The notes under the pieces: model-generated
What the model was told of the DNA's origin: nothing
Database searches by the model: none
What the model saw: the letters and a program-made list of their open reading frames with translations, nothing else
Source of the DNA: Alsobacter ponti
GTDB taxonomy: Bacteria > Pseudomonadota > Alphaproteobacteria > Rhizobiales > Beijerinckiaceae
NCBI RefSeq assembly: GCF_024294805.1
Contig: NZ_JANCLU010000002.1
Location: forward strand, 1-64,000
Direction: 5' to 3'
DNA length: 64,000 nt
Part shown: positions 35,881-44,317 of the stretch, in pieces
Layout of the letters: every line of letters starts with the position of its first letter
Numbering within the stretch: position 1 is the stretch's first letter
Position numbers and translations under genes: made by a program

Positions 35881-36999
35881 TCAGCCGGCCGGGAGCGCCG
35901 CCGCTCCTTGCGCGGCGCGGACGTTGTCGAGGAACGAGCGCACGCTGTCGGCCAGCGAATGGCCCGCCGCGAAGTTTCGGCAGCGGCTCCGGGGAATGGC
36001 GAGCGCCGCCATCGCCGCGGCGGCGAGGTCCTTATCAAGCGCCCCGCAACCCGACCCGGCCAGGATGTCCCGAGGGCCGGCGACCGGATAGGCGGCGACG
36101 GGCAGGCCCGCCGCGAGCGCTTCCAGCACCACGAGCCCGAACGTATCGGTGAGGCTGGGGAACACGAAAGCGTCGGCGGAGGCGTAGGCGTCCGCCAGTG
36201 CCGCGCCGGACAGGAAGCCGAGGAAGCGCGCCCGAGGGTAGCGCGCCGCCAGCTCCGCCCGCGCGGGGCCGTCGCCCACCACCACCTTCGTGCCCGGAAG
36301 GTCGAGCTTCAGGAACGCCTCGATGTTCTTCTCGACTGCGACCCGCGCGACGCACAGGAAAATCGGGCGCGCCAAACCTTCCAGCGCGTCCGAGCGGCCG
36401 CCGGTGAAGGCGTCGACGTCGATGCCGCGCCGCCAGCGCACCAGCCGGTCGAAACCGCGGCCCGCGAGTTCCTGCCGGAGCGTGTCGGTCGCGACCATGG
36501 TGGCGGCCGCGGCATTGTGGAAGCGGCGCAGCACGGCATAGGCCGCAGAGAGCGGAATGGGCGCGCGCGCGGCCAGATATTCCGGATAACGCGTGTGGTA
36601 GCAGGTGGTGAACGGCAGGCGATGCCGCAGGCAGTAGCGCCGCGTCATCGCCCCGATCGGTCCTTCGGTGGCGACGTGGATGGCGTTCGGCCGCGCGGCT
36701 TCGATCGCGCGGGCGACGGAAGCGGGCGTCGCCATCGCCAGGCGGATCTCGGGGTAGCTCGGCATCGGCAGGGTCCGAAAGCCCTGCGGCGTCAGGAAGC
36801 GCAGCTCGGCGCCATGCCAGGGCGCCTCGCCGGCCAGCGCCTCCAGCGTCCGCACGACGCCGTTCACCTGCGGGCGCCAGGCGTCGGTGGCGACGAGCAC
36901 GCGAAACGGCCGTGCGTCGATCTCGCGATCTCCGGGCGGACCCGCCCGGCGCGACAGCCGCCAGTAGGGGAAGGCGTCGACGGTCTGCGCTGCAGTCAT
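35881..36999 (-). CDS. GT4 family glycosyltransferase
   Basis: 372-residue GT-B glycosyltransferase, similar in pattern to SQD2/digalactosyl-type enzymes that build glycolipids: RVLVATDAWRPQVNGVVRTLEAL at the start, IHVATEGPIGAMTRRYC, TCYHTRYPEYLAARAPIPL, WRRGIDVDAFTGG, and SLTDTFGLVVLEALAAGLPVAAYPVAGP near the donor site. The ATG at 36999 has AAGAGG 5 bases upstream. Convergent with plcP (stops two bases apart). A role in glycosylating diacylglycerol is inferred from sequence type and context. Confidence 0.85.
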   Translation of the reverse strand: MTAAQTVDAFPYWRLSRRAGPPGDREIDARPFRVLVATDAWRPQVNGVVRTLEALAGEAPWHGAELRFLTPQGFRTLPMPSYPEIRLAMATPASVARAIEAARPNAIHVATEGPIGAMTRRYCLRHRLPFTTCYHTRYPEYLAARAPIPLSAAYAVLRRFHNAAAATMVATDTLRQELAGRGFDRLVRWRRGIDVDAFTGGRSDALEGLARPIFLCVARVAVEKNIEAFLKLDLPGTKVVVGDGPARAELAARYPRARFLGFLSGAALADAYASADAFVFPSLTDTFGLVVLEALAAGLPVAAYPVAGPRDILAGSGCGALDKDLAAAAMAALAIPRSRCRNFAAGHSLADSVRSFLDNVRAAQGAAALPAG

Positions 37000-37049
37000 G
37001 GCGGCCTCTTGCGGATGCAAGAGCATCAACCACATTCATGCTGCAGTTC

Positions 37050-37336
37050 GATGACTTTCGCCGGCGACGCGGCGCGTCGACGGCTGCGAAATCGGTCCAG
37101 AAGGCCCCCTTCCGGACATCCTGCGCAAACGACGGCTCCGTGCGCGGCAGCTGCTCCACGTCCAACGGGACCCAAGGGCGGCGGGACACTGCACCGGGTT
37201 CGCGCCAAAAGCCAACGTAGTAGCCTCGGGCGGCCCGCCGATAGGTCCGGCCTTTGGCGCTGGGCATATCCGTGGCCCACGAGCCCGTATGAGACTGGCT
37301 CGCCCTAACGTTCCCCTCCAGGCCCTGCGCCTCCAC
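37050..37336 (-). pseudogene. VirK/YbjX (DUF535) C-terminal fragment
   Basis: The minus-strand frame reads SAKGRTYRRAARGYYVGFW, then PLDVEQLPRTEPSFAQDVRK. The intact DUF535 gene at 40924-41865 has AKSRAYQRGVHADYDGFW and LPVDPLPRTKPSSAQDARK in the same order. Only the last third of the domain is present and no start precedes it, so it is a remnant of a paralogue. Confidence 0.7.
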
Positions 37337-37426
37337 GAGCAGAGGACCTGGGGGACATCCGCCCAGCCGACGCCTCGCGCCGACGTTCAGCGCCTTGTTT
37401 TTCCCCTCGTTGCAAATCGACTCGCG

Positions 37427-38086
37427 TCAATCCTCCGCCCACATGCGGAGCAGGTTCGCGTGCGTTTTGGACAGCAGCGAGAACTCGGTCGAAGGTCCCT
37501 CTCGTTCGTGGAGCGCGCGCCGGGCACGGTCAAGGTCGAACAGCAGTTCGCGCTTCTCCGGCGAGCGGACGTAACTGCGCGCCCATCCCACGACGGCGCA
37601 GCGCTCCCCCCGGATGACAGGCTCGACGCGATGCAAGGTGGTCGAAGGATAGGTGACCATCGAGCCGGCCGGGAGCTTGAAGCTCTCCTCGCCCGACGTC
37701 GTTTCGATGACCAGTTCGCCGCCGTCGTAGGCATCGGGGTCGACCAGGAAGAGCGTGAAAGACACGTCGGTCCGCATGCCATTCATCAAAGCGTCGTCGA
37801 CATGCGCGCCATAGCGCCGTCCCGCTCCGTAGCGGCTGATGATGAGGGGCGTCAGGGCCTTGGGCCGCACGGCCAGCGCGAAGACTTCGTTGGCCAATAT
37901 GCGCTGGGAGATCATGCACCGCAGCGCATCCAGGGCGCGTCCAGGGGACGCCTGCTCGTTGTCCTTGACCTCTCGCGCCGCCCAACCGGCGGTCGCGCGG
38001 CCGTCTTCATAGGCCAATTGGGGGACAACGCCCATGATGGTCTGGAGATCGTCAGTATTGAGCACGTCCTGGATGGTGATGATCAT
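37427..38086 (-). CDS. PKHD-type Fe(II)/2-oxoglutarate hydroxylase (PiuC/YbiX-like)
   Basis: 219-residue dioxygenase of the PiuC/YbiX family, linked in other bacteria to iron uptake. Metal ligands are His and Asp in YGAHVDDALM and His in STTLHRVEPV. The 2-oxoglutarate-binding Arg lies in the following VVGWARSYVRSPEKRE. Other family marks are PLIISRYGAGRRYG and LFLVDPDAYDGGELVIE. The ATG at 38086 gives the standard start; the upstream open frame (to 38344) is unrelated. Divergent from the exported protein/peroxidase pair. Confidence 0.9.
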   Translation of the reverse strand: MIITIQDVLNTDDLQTIMGVVPQLAYEDGRATAGWAAREVKDNEQASPGRALDALRCMISQRILANEVFALAVRPKALTPLIISRYGAGRRYGAHVDDALMNGMRTDVSFTLFLVDPDAYDGGELVIETTSGEESFKLPAGSMVTYPSTTLHRVEPVIRGERCAVVGWARSYVRSPEKRELLFDLDRARRALHEREGPSTEFSLLSKTHANLLRMWAED

Positions 38087-38258
38087 ATGAATACCGCTGA
38101 GCTGCTTGGCTTTGGTCTCAGTTTGTAAATGTTCCAATGTTCGGCCATCGTATTGACGGCCGGGTGGCGCTGGTTGTACGCGGAGCGGCAGGGTCAGGCA
38201 ACGCCCGGCTCGGTTCCCCCTTCCCGAACTTGCAGCCTTGAACTGCAACGAGGACACG

Positions 38259-39077
38259 ATGAAGACACGACGCACAGTCTGGATGGGTCTCAGCACGTTC
38301 GCGGCCGGCGCGGCCATCGCGCCGCTGGCGCAAGCGCAGACCAAGCCCGCTCCCCACGCTCATGACGCGCCCGCCAAGCCAACCGCCGGGGGCGAGGGCG
38401 GGGAAGGCGGGGAAGCTGGTGCCGCCCGTGCGCAATCGCTGTCCGCCAATCTGAAGTTCTATCGCGCTATCGCACTGATCCGCGGCCACCTGCTGGTCGG
38501 TGATGAGTTGGTGAAGGCGGGGCGCTGGGCCGAGGCCCTGCCGCACTTCCTGCACCCCGGGGAGGAGATCTACCCGACGATCAAGGGCGACCTCCGCGCC
38601 TACGGTCTGCGCCCCTTCGAGAGCGGGCTGAAGTCGTTGGCCCAGACGGTGAAGGCCAAGCGCGCCGAGCCCTACGGTGCGGCCATCGAGCTGGTGCGCG
38701 GACAGATCGCCCCGGCCGACGAGGGCCTGCGCAAGATGGAGAAGGACTGGACGCGGTTCGTCGTCGAGACGGCGCTTGAGGTGCTGCGCCAGGCGACTGA
38801 CGAGTATGGCGAGGCGATCGAGGGGGGCCGGTTCGCCAAGGTCGTCGAGTACCAGGACGCGCGCGGCTTCGTGTGGGAGGCCGACAGGCTCATCGAAAGT
38901 ATCGCGGACGCGCTGAAGGCGAAGGACGCCGAGGCGCTGGAGTCGTTGAGGGCGGACATGACGGCGCTGAAGGCGGCCTGGCCGTCGGCGATGCCGCCCG
39001 CCAAGCCCGTCAAGGATCTCGGCGGCGTGCTGGGCGACGTTGCCCGCGTCGAGCTTCACGCCGGCCGTTTTCTCTGA
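38259..39077 (+). CDS. Exported helical protein encoded with the diheme peroxidase
   Basis: 272 residues. N-terminal signal MKTRRTVWMGLSTFAAGAAIAPLAQA, possibly Tat-type because of the Arg pair, then a His/Gly-rich linker and a long helical domain. HPGEEIYPTIKGDLRAYGL and EYQDARGFVWEADRLIESI look like the most conserved parts. The helical character and acidic/His residues recall EfeO/imelysin-type proteins, but I cannot assign a family. GAGG lies 5 bases before the ATG. Nine bases before the peroxidase gene, so co-transcribed and probably a functional partner. Confidence 0.7.
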   Translation: MKTRRTVWMGLSTFAAGAAIAPLAQAQTKPAPHAHDAPAKPTAGGEGGEGGEAGAARAQSLSANLKFYRAIALIRGHLLVGDELVKAGRWAEALPHFLHPGEEIYPTIKGDLRAYGLRPFESGLKSLAQTVKAKRAEPYGAAIELVRGQIAPADEGLRKMEKDWTRFVVETALEVLRQATDEYGEAIEGGRFAKVVEYQDARGFVWEADRLIESIADALKAKDAEALESLRADMTALKAAWPSAMPPAKPVKDLGGVLGDVARVELHAGRFL

Positions 39078-39086
39078 GACCCACGC

Positions 39087-40409
39087 ATGAACCGTTCGGC
39101 AAAAGCGCTCTATGCCGCCGCCCTGGGCTGCGCCGCGGCCGCTGCCGCGCTGCTCGCGTTCGGCGCCGGCGACGCCAGCCGGGCGGGAGACGATGCGCTA
39201 TGGGCGCAGGCCCAGGCTTTCCGCCGGCCGGATGCGCTGCCCTACGACCCGGACCTGCCCAATACCCAGCGTATCGCGCTCGGCGAGGCGCTGTTCCGCG
39301 ACACCCGCCTGTCCGGGCCGGGAACCATCTCCTGCGCGACCTGCCATGACCCTTCGCTCGCGTTCACCGACGGCGTTCCGTTGGGGCGCGGAGCGGCGGG
39401 CAAGCCGCTCGCGCGGCACACGCCGGCGCTATGGAATCTCGCCTGGGGCGAGAGCTATTTCTGGGACGGTCGCGCCGACACGCTGGAGCAGCAGGCGCGC
39501 GGGCCCATCGAGCACCCGCTCGAGATGGCCGGCTCGGTCGCCGAGGCGACCGCGCGGCTCGGCGCCGACGCGGAGATGGCGGCCAGGTTCCGGCAGGCTT
39601 TTCCTCGTGAGCGCGGCATGACGGCGGACCAGCTTGTCCGCGCGCTTGCCAGCTACGAACGGACGCTCGTCTCCCCGCGTACCCGCTTCGACAAGTGGGT
39701 CGCCGGTGACGCCGCCGCGCTGAGCCCCGAGGAGAAGGCCGGTTTCGCCCTGTTCACCGGCAAGGCGGGATGCTCCAATTGCCATAGCGGCTGGGCGTTC
39801 TCCGACCGCGCCTACCATGACATCGGATTGCCCGGCGACGACTGGGGTCGCTTCGGGCAGCTCGGCCTCGGCGCGGCGGACCACGCCTTCAAGACGCCCA
39901 GCCTGCGCGAACTCACCTGGACCGCGCCGTACATGCACGACGGCTCGCTCCACACGCTGGAGCGCGTCCTCGACCATTATGAGAACGGCATCGTGGAACG
40001 GCCGTCTGTGTCGGCCGATCTGCCGCGTATCCACCTCTCGGCCGACGAGCGCGACGCGCTGCTCGCCTTCCTCGACACGCTGTCGAGTGAAACGCCGCCG
40101 GTTCCGACACCCCTGGAGCGTCTCCGCGAACAACCAGCCGTCGTCGGAGAGGCCGTGCTGCGGGTGACGCAGAAGGACAAGCAGTTCAGCCCGCTCGCCG
40201 TAAGGATCAGGGAAGGCGAGACGCTGACGGTCGTCAACGACGACCGTCGCACTCACAACGTTCGGATGGACGGATCCGACGGTGCCTTCGACACCGGCGC
40301 GCAAGAGCCGGGCCAGTCGGCCGAAATTCACTTCCGCCACTCCGGGAGCTATCGCGTCTACTGCGGCATCCACCCGGCGATGCAACTCGCGGTCGAAGTG
40401 ATGCCCTGA
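39087..40409 (+). CDS. Diheme cytochrome c peroxidase fused to a cupredoxin domain
   Basis: 440-residue periplasmic protein. After a signal anchor (about residues 8-27), the MauG/CcpA-type domain has two c-heme sites, CATCH (83-87) and CSNCH (229-233), with FRDTRLSGPGTISC, TPALWNLAWGESYFWDGRADTLEQQ and KTPSLRELTWTAPYMHDGSLHTLERVL typical of the family. From about residue 355 a plastocyanin-like domain follows. Its ligands His390, Cys426, His429 and Met432 form a complete type-1 copper site. The cupredoxin could deliver electrons to the hemes. The fusion is unusual. Confidence 0.9.
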   Translation: MNRSAKALYAAALGCAAAAAALLAFGAGDASRAGDDALWAQAQAFRRPDALPYDPDLPNTQRIALGEALFRDTRLSGPGTISCATCHDPSLAFTDGVPLGRGAAGKPLARHTPALWNLAWGESYFWDGRADTLEQQARGPIEHPLEMAGSVAEATARLGADAEMAARFRQAFPRERGMTADQLVRALASYERTLVSPRTRFDKWVAGDAAALSPEEKAGFALFTGKAGCSNCHSGWAFSDRAYHDIGLPGDDWGRFGQLGLGAADHAFKTPSLRELTWTAPYMHDGSLHTLERVLDHYENGIVERPSVSADLPRIHLSADERDALLAFLDTLSSETPPVPTPLERLREQPAVVGEAVLRVTQKDKQFSPLAVRIREGETLTVVNDDRRTHNVRMDGSDGAFDTGAQEPGQSAEIHFRHSGSYRVYCGIHPAMQLAVEVMP

Positions 40410-40549
40410 CGCTCCTGCGCAGCACTTCGCCGGTGACGCGACTTCCCGACCGATTTCCGGGCTGCGGGATTCAGAGCCGCTGAAGAAAATCGGCTGGCCC
40501 GACGAGACCGCGCGTCGACGCGCGCCCCGCAAATCTGGCCCTAAGGTGG

Positions 40550-40927
40550 CTACGGGGAGTAGCGCCAGGCGACTGGAACGGCATGGAGACCCCGGGACAC
40601 GTTGTAGCGTATCGCCTCGTCGCGCGCCCGGTTGACCGCGTCGCGATTGTCGGCGCGCGGGCATAGCGTACGCTTCGCCGGGCTATTTCTGGCCTCCAGC
40701 CAATCCGAGAACGCCTTCTCCTGAGCATCGAGACCGGCATTGGAGGTGTAAACGTCCGATACGAACACCTCGCCGTCGTCCGCGGCGACGCCCAGGCAAT
40801 AGCGCCAGTCGGGCGGCTGGCCTGCCGACGCCGATCCCATCATGAGCCCGCCGATGAATTGCCATCCACCCACGAGAAGGACGATCGGAGCAAACGCCAA
40901 ATCTCGACGCCGCACCTGATTTCTCAT
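40550..40927 (-). CDS. Hypothetical membrane-anchored or exported protein
   Basis: 125 residues with an N-terminal hydrophobic segment (FAPIVLLVGGWQFIGGLMMGSASA), either signal peptide or anchor. The remainder (WRYCLGVAADDGEVFVSDVYTSNAGLDAQEKAFSDWL...RDEAIRYNVSRGL) is soluble, with two cysteines that may form a disulfide. Family not recognised. Its ATG overlaps the DUF535 stop by 4 bases (ATGA), supporting translation and co-expression. Confidence 0.65.
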   Translation of the reverse strand: MRNQVRRRDLAFAPIVLLVGGWQFIGGLMMGSASAGQPPDWRYCLGVAADDGEVFVSDVYTSNAGLDAQEKAFSDWLEARNSPAKRTLCPRADNRDAVNRARDEAIRYNVSRGLHAVPVAWRYSP

Positions 40928-41865
40928 GCCGCCAGGTCACGGAATGTCGCATCGCCGTCGGCGTGATCGGCTCCGTGTCCGAAGCGGCGGTTCAGGGCCT
41001 GAACGATCGCCTCCAGATGGGCGGCCTTTCGGGCATCCTGCGCCGACGAGGGTTTCGTGCGCGGCAACGGGTCCACGGGCAGTGAGAATCCAAGGGCGGC
41101 GTGGGGAGCGCCGCCGCGTTCGCGCCAGAAGCCGTCGTAGTCGGCATGGACGCCGCGCTGATAGGCCCGGCTCTTGGCGTTGAGCACATGGGTGGCGCGC
41201 GACACAGCATGAATCTCGCATGCGCCGACGTTGACAGTCAGGGCCTGCGTCGCCGCCAGCAGCGCCGCCTTGGGCCGCAGTCCGCTCAGGCGGCGCGTCG
41301 CACGGACGATCCGCGCCTTGTCTTCCCCGCGTTGCTGGCCCTGCAACCCGCCGATCGCGATGACCCGCGCGCCGTCCAGGTCGACGATGGAGAAGGTCAG
41401 CCGCGCGAGCACGACGCCATCGGCCAGGTCCTCCAGCCAGAGGCACGCTTCGCCTTCCTGCCGCGTCCGATTGGACCGGCCCAGCATCAGCCCGTACTCC
41501 GCCTCGCGGCCCGACAGCATGGCCAGGCAGATGGGCCGATCGAGCGCCCAGAGCGCCTTCGCGATATCGGTCGGGAGGTCGGCGAGGGCGTCGTAGTGCG
41601 ACACCAGCAGACGTACGCGCTCGCGCGTGGGCAGTTTGTGCCGGAGATAAGGTTGCAGTGGTTTCTGTAGTAGTGCGCGGCTGGGATAGGGCAGGGCCCG
41701 CCGTTCGTGCGCGGTTTCCAGGTAGCGGATCCACTCGGCAGTCGGCCCGGGGCGAAGGCAGGCCCGGCTCACCACGAACCATGCCTTTCCGGGGGTCAGC
41801 TCGGCGCGGAAAGAAGAATAGGCGCGCCACATCGGCGCGGCAACTTGGGAGACAAGATCGAGCAT
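40924..41865 (-). CDS. VirK/YbjX family protein (DUF535)
   Basis: 313-residue DUF535 protein. VirK and YbjX of enteric bacteria are linked to resistance to antimicrobial peptides; the molecular function is unknown. Recognisable parts are YLETAHERRALPYPSRALLQKPLQPYL, LRLTFSIVD-like ARLTFSIVDLDGARVIAIGGLQG, and SRAYQRGVHADYDGFWRERGG near the end. GAGG lies 5 bases before the ATG at 41865. A partial paralogue lies 3.6 kb away at 37050-37336. Confidence 0.85.
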   Translation of the reverse strand: MLDLVSQVAAPMWRAYSSFRAELTPGKAWFVVSRACLRPGPTAEWIRYLETAHERRALPYPSRALLQKPLQPYLRHKLPTRERVRLLVSHYDALADLPTDIAKALWALDRPICLAMLSGREAEYGLMLGRSNRTRQEGEACLWLEDLADGVVLARLTFSIVDLDGARVIAIGGLQGQQRGEDKARIVRATRRLSGLRPKAALLAATQALTVNVGACEIHAVSRATHVLNAKSRAYQRGVHADYDGFWRERGGAPHAALGFSLPVDPLPRTKPSSAQDARKAAHLEAIVQALNRRFGHGADHADGDATFRDLAA

Positions 41866-42175
41866 ATAATCCTCGCTGCGCGCTGCCAATCATGTTGGCG
41901 CGTCAGCGGTGCATACTATGTTCGGTTACCGTCACTTGCGCATACATCTACGTAAATTACTTATTTGTATCACGATTGCAGAATTACATTGTAGTAACGT
42001 CACGATCTTGTAAGGCGCATACTCGCCCTTGAGATCGGCGAGAACTCACCCTGCTTGATTCTGACTCAGCAGAGTGCGAACGCTAAGCTGTTACAATCGA
42101 CCCGTCGCCACCGGCCGGTGGAAGTCACTGAAAACTGAGTCTGCCGAGTACCTCAGCTGCGAGATGTATCTGGTC
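41866..42175. other. AT-richer intergenic stretch upstream of the DUF535 gene
   Basis: About 310 bases, clearly less GC-rich than the surroundings (for example 41940-42010). It should carry the DUF535 promoter. No supported gene; a 60-codon frame at 42074 has no motif. Confidence 0.4.
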
Positions 42176-42916
42176 TCAATTGCGGTCAGAATCCCGCGCC
42201 GGGTTTTCGATCTTGCCGCGCGATTGAAGCCAAAGCGCCATCGTCCAGCAGATTAAGGCCCACGAAGCTCCGACGAACCAGCCGGCAAGAACGTCGGTTG
42301 GCCAGTGGACGCCCAGATAAACTCGGCTCGTCCCAACCAAAACGGTGAGCAAGACTGCGAGCGAGAGCACGTAGATCCGTTCGCGTCGATTTTTCAGCAA
42401 TCGCGTCAAGAGCGCGCCGATGGTGAGGTAGGTGACCGCCGAGAGCATGGCGTGACCGCTTGGAAAGCTCGCTGTGAATACGCGTGCGGCATGAGGGACG
42501 ATCTCCGGGCGGGCGCGTTCGAAGCTCACTTTCAGCACTGAGCTCAGTACCTGCCCGCCGCCGACAGCGACCATCATGAGAAGTGCGGCTGCCCGCCTGC
42601 GAGCCAAGACGAGATAGCCCAGCACAGCGAAAAAGACGAAGCCAAGCATGGCGACGCTGCCGAGGCTCGTGACGTCGCGGGCCATTTCCTGGAGCCAGGC
42701 AGGCCCGATAGGCGTTGACGGGTCGCCTGGTCGCCGAAACAGAAGCAGGACGTAGCGGTCGAAGGCTTTGGTGTCACCCTCCTCCACGTCGACGGCGAGT
42801 TTCATGAAGGCAAGCAGCAGGACCGGGCCGACCAGCAGGAGCCAGAGCGGTGCGATCTCTTCCAAACGGCCGCGAAGAGCGGCGGCGCTGCTTCTCACTT
42901 CAGCCATGATGCTCAT
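42176..42916 (-). CDS. PAP2-family membrane phosphatase
   Basis: 246-residue integral membrane phosphatase of the PAP2 superfamily, acting on lipid phosphates at the periplasmic face. The three catalytic motifs are present: KVSFERARP, FPSGHAM and SRVYLGVHWPTDVLAG. About six membrane helices. GAGGA lies 6 bases before the ATG. Divergent from a second PAP2 gene 66 bases away. The substrate could be phosphatidate, phosphatidylglycerophosphate or undecaprenyl diphosphate. Confidence 0.9.
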   Translation of the reverse strand: MSIMAEVRSSAAALRGRLEEIAPLWLLLVGPVLLLAFMKLAVDVEEGDTKAFDRYVLLLFRRPGDPSTPIGPAWLQEMARDVTSLGSVAMLGFVFFAVLGYLVLARRRAAALLMMVAVGGGQVLSSVLKVSFERARPEIVPHAARVFTASFPSGHAMLSAVTYLTIGALLTRLLKNRRERIYVLSLAVLLTVLVGTSRVYLGVHWPTDVLAGWFVGASWALICWTMALWLQSRGKIENPARDSDRN

Positions 42917-42982
42917 CAGATATCCTCACGACCGCCGGCGAACGCACGTTCCGCAGCGGCGCCCCACAAGGTGACGGTGACG

Positions 42983-43594
42983 ATGTTGGCATTGAACGAG
43001 CGGATATTCCTCCTTCTCAACGCGAGCGCCCACCCGCAGGGCGCTACGGTTTCGCTCGCCAACTTCGTGTCATCCGATCTGGTGCTCGGCGTCGCGCTGT
43101 TGCTGGTCGCACTGTGGGCCTGGGGAAATCACGACAAAAGGGCGGCACTCCTCGCGACCGCAGCGGCCACCGTCGTGGCCCTCGGCGTCAACCAGCTGTT
43201 GGGCCAACTTTGGTACGAACCGCGACCGTTTATGGTCGGGCTGGGCCACACGCTCGCCGCGCACGCGCCCGAGAACTCGTTCCCGAGCGACCACGGCACC
43301 TTCGTGTTCACCGTCGGCCTCGCCCTGATTGCGACGGGCGCCTCGTGGCGCTGGGGCGTCCTGGTGTCCGCCGTCGGAGTAGCCGTCGCCTGGGCGCGCA
43401 TCTACCTCGGTTTGCATTTTCCCATCGACATGCTGTCCTCGGCCGTGGTGGCCGGCGCCTGTTCGGGTCTGGCCGCTGCCTTCCGGCGTCCCGTGGGCCA
43501 CTTCGCCCCCTTTGCGAACCGGATCTACGACCAGAGCCTCGATCTCCTTCGGTTCCCCCCCGCCTGGTTCCCGCGGACACGGAACCGGGCGTGA
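42983..43594 (+). CDS. PAP2 phosphatase, undecaprenyl-diphosphatase-like (BcrC type)
   Basis: 203-residue PAP2 protein. Motifs are LWYEPRPFM, FPSDHGTFVF (Asp replacing the common Gly, as in BcrC-type enzymes) and ARIYLGLHFPIDM. About five helices. These features fit undecaprenyl diphosphatases recycling the peptidoglycan lipid carrier. The ATG at 42983 follows AAGGTG; a GTG at 42971 is the alternative. Its stop overlaps the DedA start as GTGA. Confidence 0.88.
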   Translation: MLALNERIFLLLNASAHPQGATVSLANFVSSDLVLGVALLLVALWAWGNHDKRAALLATAAATVVALGVNQLLGQLWYEPRPFMVGLGHTLAAHAPENSFPSDHGTFVFTVGLALIATGASWRWGVLVSAVGVAVAWARIYLGLHFPIDMLSSAVVAGACSGLAAAFRRPVGHFAPFANRIYDQSLDLLRFPPAWFPRTRNRA

Positions 43595-44235
43595 CGCAGC
43601 TTTTCGAGCAGCTGCCAGATCTGCTGCACGCCTATGGCTACTGGCTGATAGCGGCCGTGGTTCTGCTGGAGAGCATGGGGATTCCCTTGCCGGGAGAGAC
43701 CATCCTTCTTGGCGCCAGCGCCTATGCGGGCGCGACCCACGAGCTGGACATCGTCTTGGTGATCGCGTCCACAGTGGCGGGGGCCGTGATTGGCGACAAT
43801 ATCGGGTACTGGGTTGGCGATAAGGTCGGGTACCGCCTGCTGTTTCGCTACGGCGACCGCTTTGGCCTGTCGGAACGCAAGATCAAATTGGGGCAATATC
43901 TGTTCCTCCGTCATGGCGGCAAGGTGGTGTTCTTCGGTCGGTTCGTGGCCGTGCTGCGTGCACTTGCGGCCCTCATGGCTGGCGTGAACCGCATGCCCTG
44001 GGGCCGGTTCGTCGTCGCCAACCTCTTCGGGGCGGTCCTGTGGGCTTCCGCCTATGGAATGGCTGCCTTTGCGTTGGGAGAAGCCGTCCACCGCGTGGCC
44101 CGGCCGGTGGGACTGGCTGCTGTGGTCTTCGCCGCCGCCGCTCTGGTCGCGTCGGCCATGGTATTGAAGAAACGCGAACAAGCATTGGAGGAGGAGGCCG
44201 TGCGCGCTCTGCCCGGCCCTCTGCCAAGGCCTTGA
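43591..44235 (+). CDS. DedA family membrane protein
   Basis: 214-residue DedA/SNARE-associated-type protein. Several DedA proteins flip undecaprenyl phosphate or phospholipids across the inner membrane. Seen are LESMGIPLPGETILLGASAYAG, GDNIGYWVGDKVGYRLL, FGRFVAVLRALAALMAGVNRMPWGRFV and a closing membrane helix. The start is the GTG overlapping the PAP2 stop, so it is co-translated with the likely undecaprenyl diphosphatase, which makes undecaprenyl phosphate a reasonable substrate. Confidence 0.9.
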   Translation: MTQLFEQLPDLLHAYGYWLIAAVVLLESMGIPLPGETILLGASAYAGATHELDIVLVIASTVAGAVIGDNIGYWVGDKVGYRLLFRYGDRFGLSERKIKLGQYLFLRHGGKVVFFGRFVAVLRALAALMAGVNRMPWGRFVVANLFGAVLWASAYGMAAFALGEAVHRVARPVGLAAVVFAAAALVASAMVLKKREQALEEEAVRALPGPLPRP

Positions 44236-44317
44236 TCGTGCCCGGCAGATGGCGATGTTGGCCAGCTCCCGCTCACACGCACGCTTCAAAAACGTGCGGC
44301 TCGGATGAAGGCCCGCG

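Noticed and set aside
36035-37336. A 433-codon minus-strand frame covering the GT4 gene and upstream DNA
   Set aside because: Most of it is a shadow of the glycosyltransferase; only its first 97 codons carry DUF535 similarity and were annotated as a remnant.
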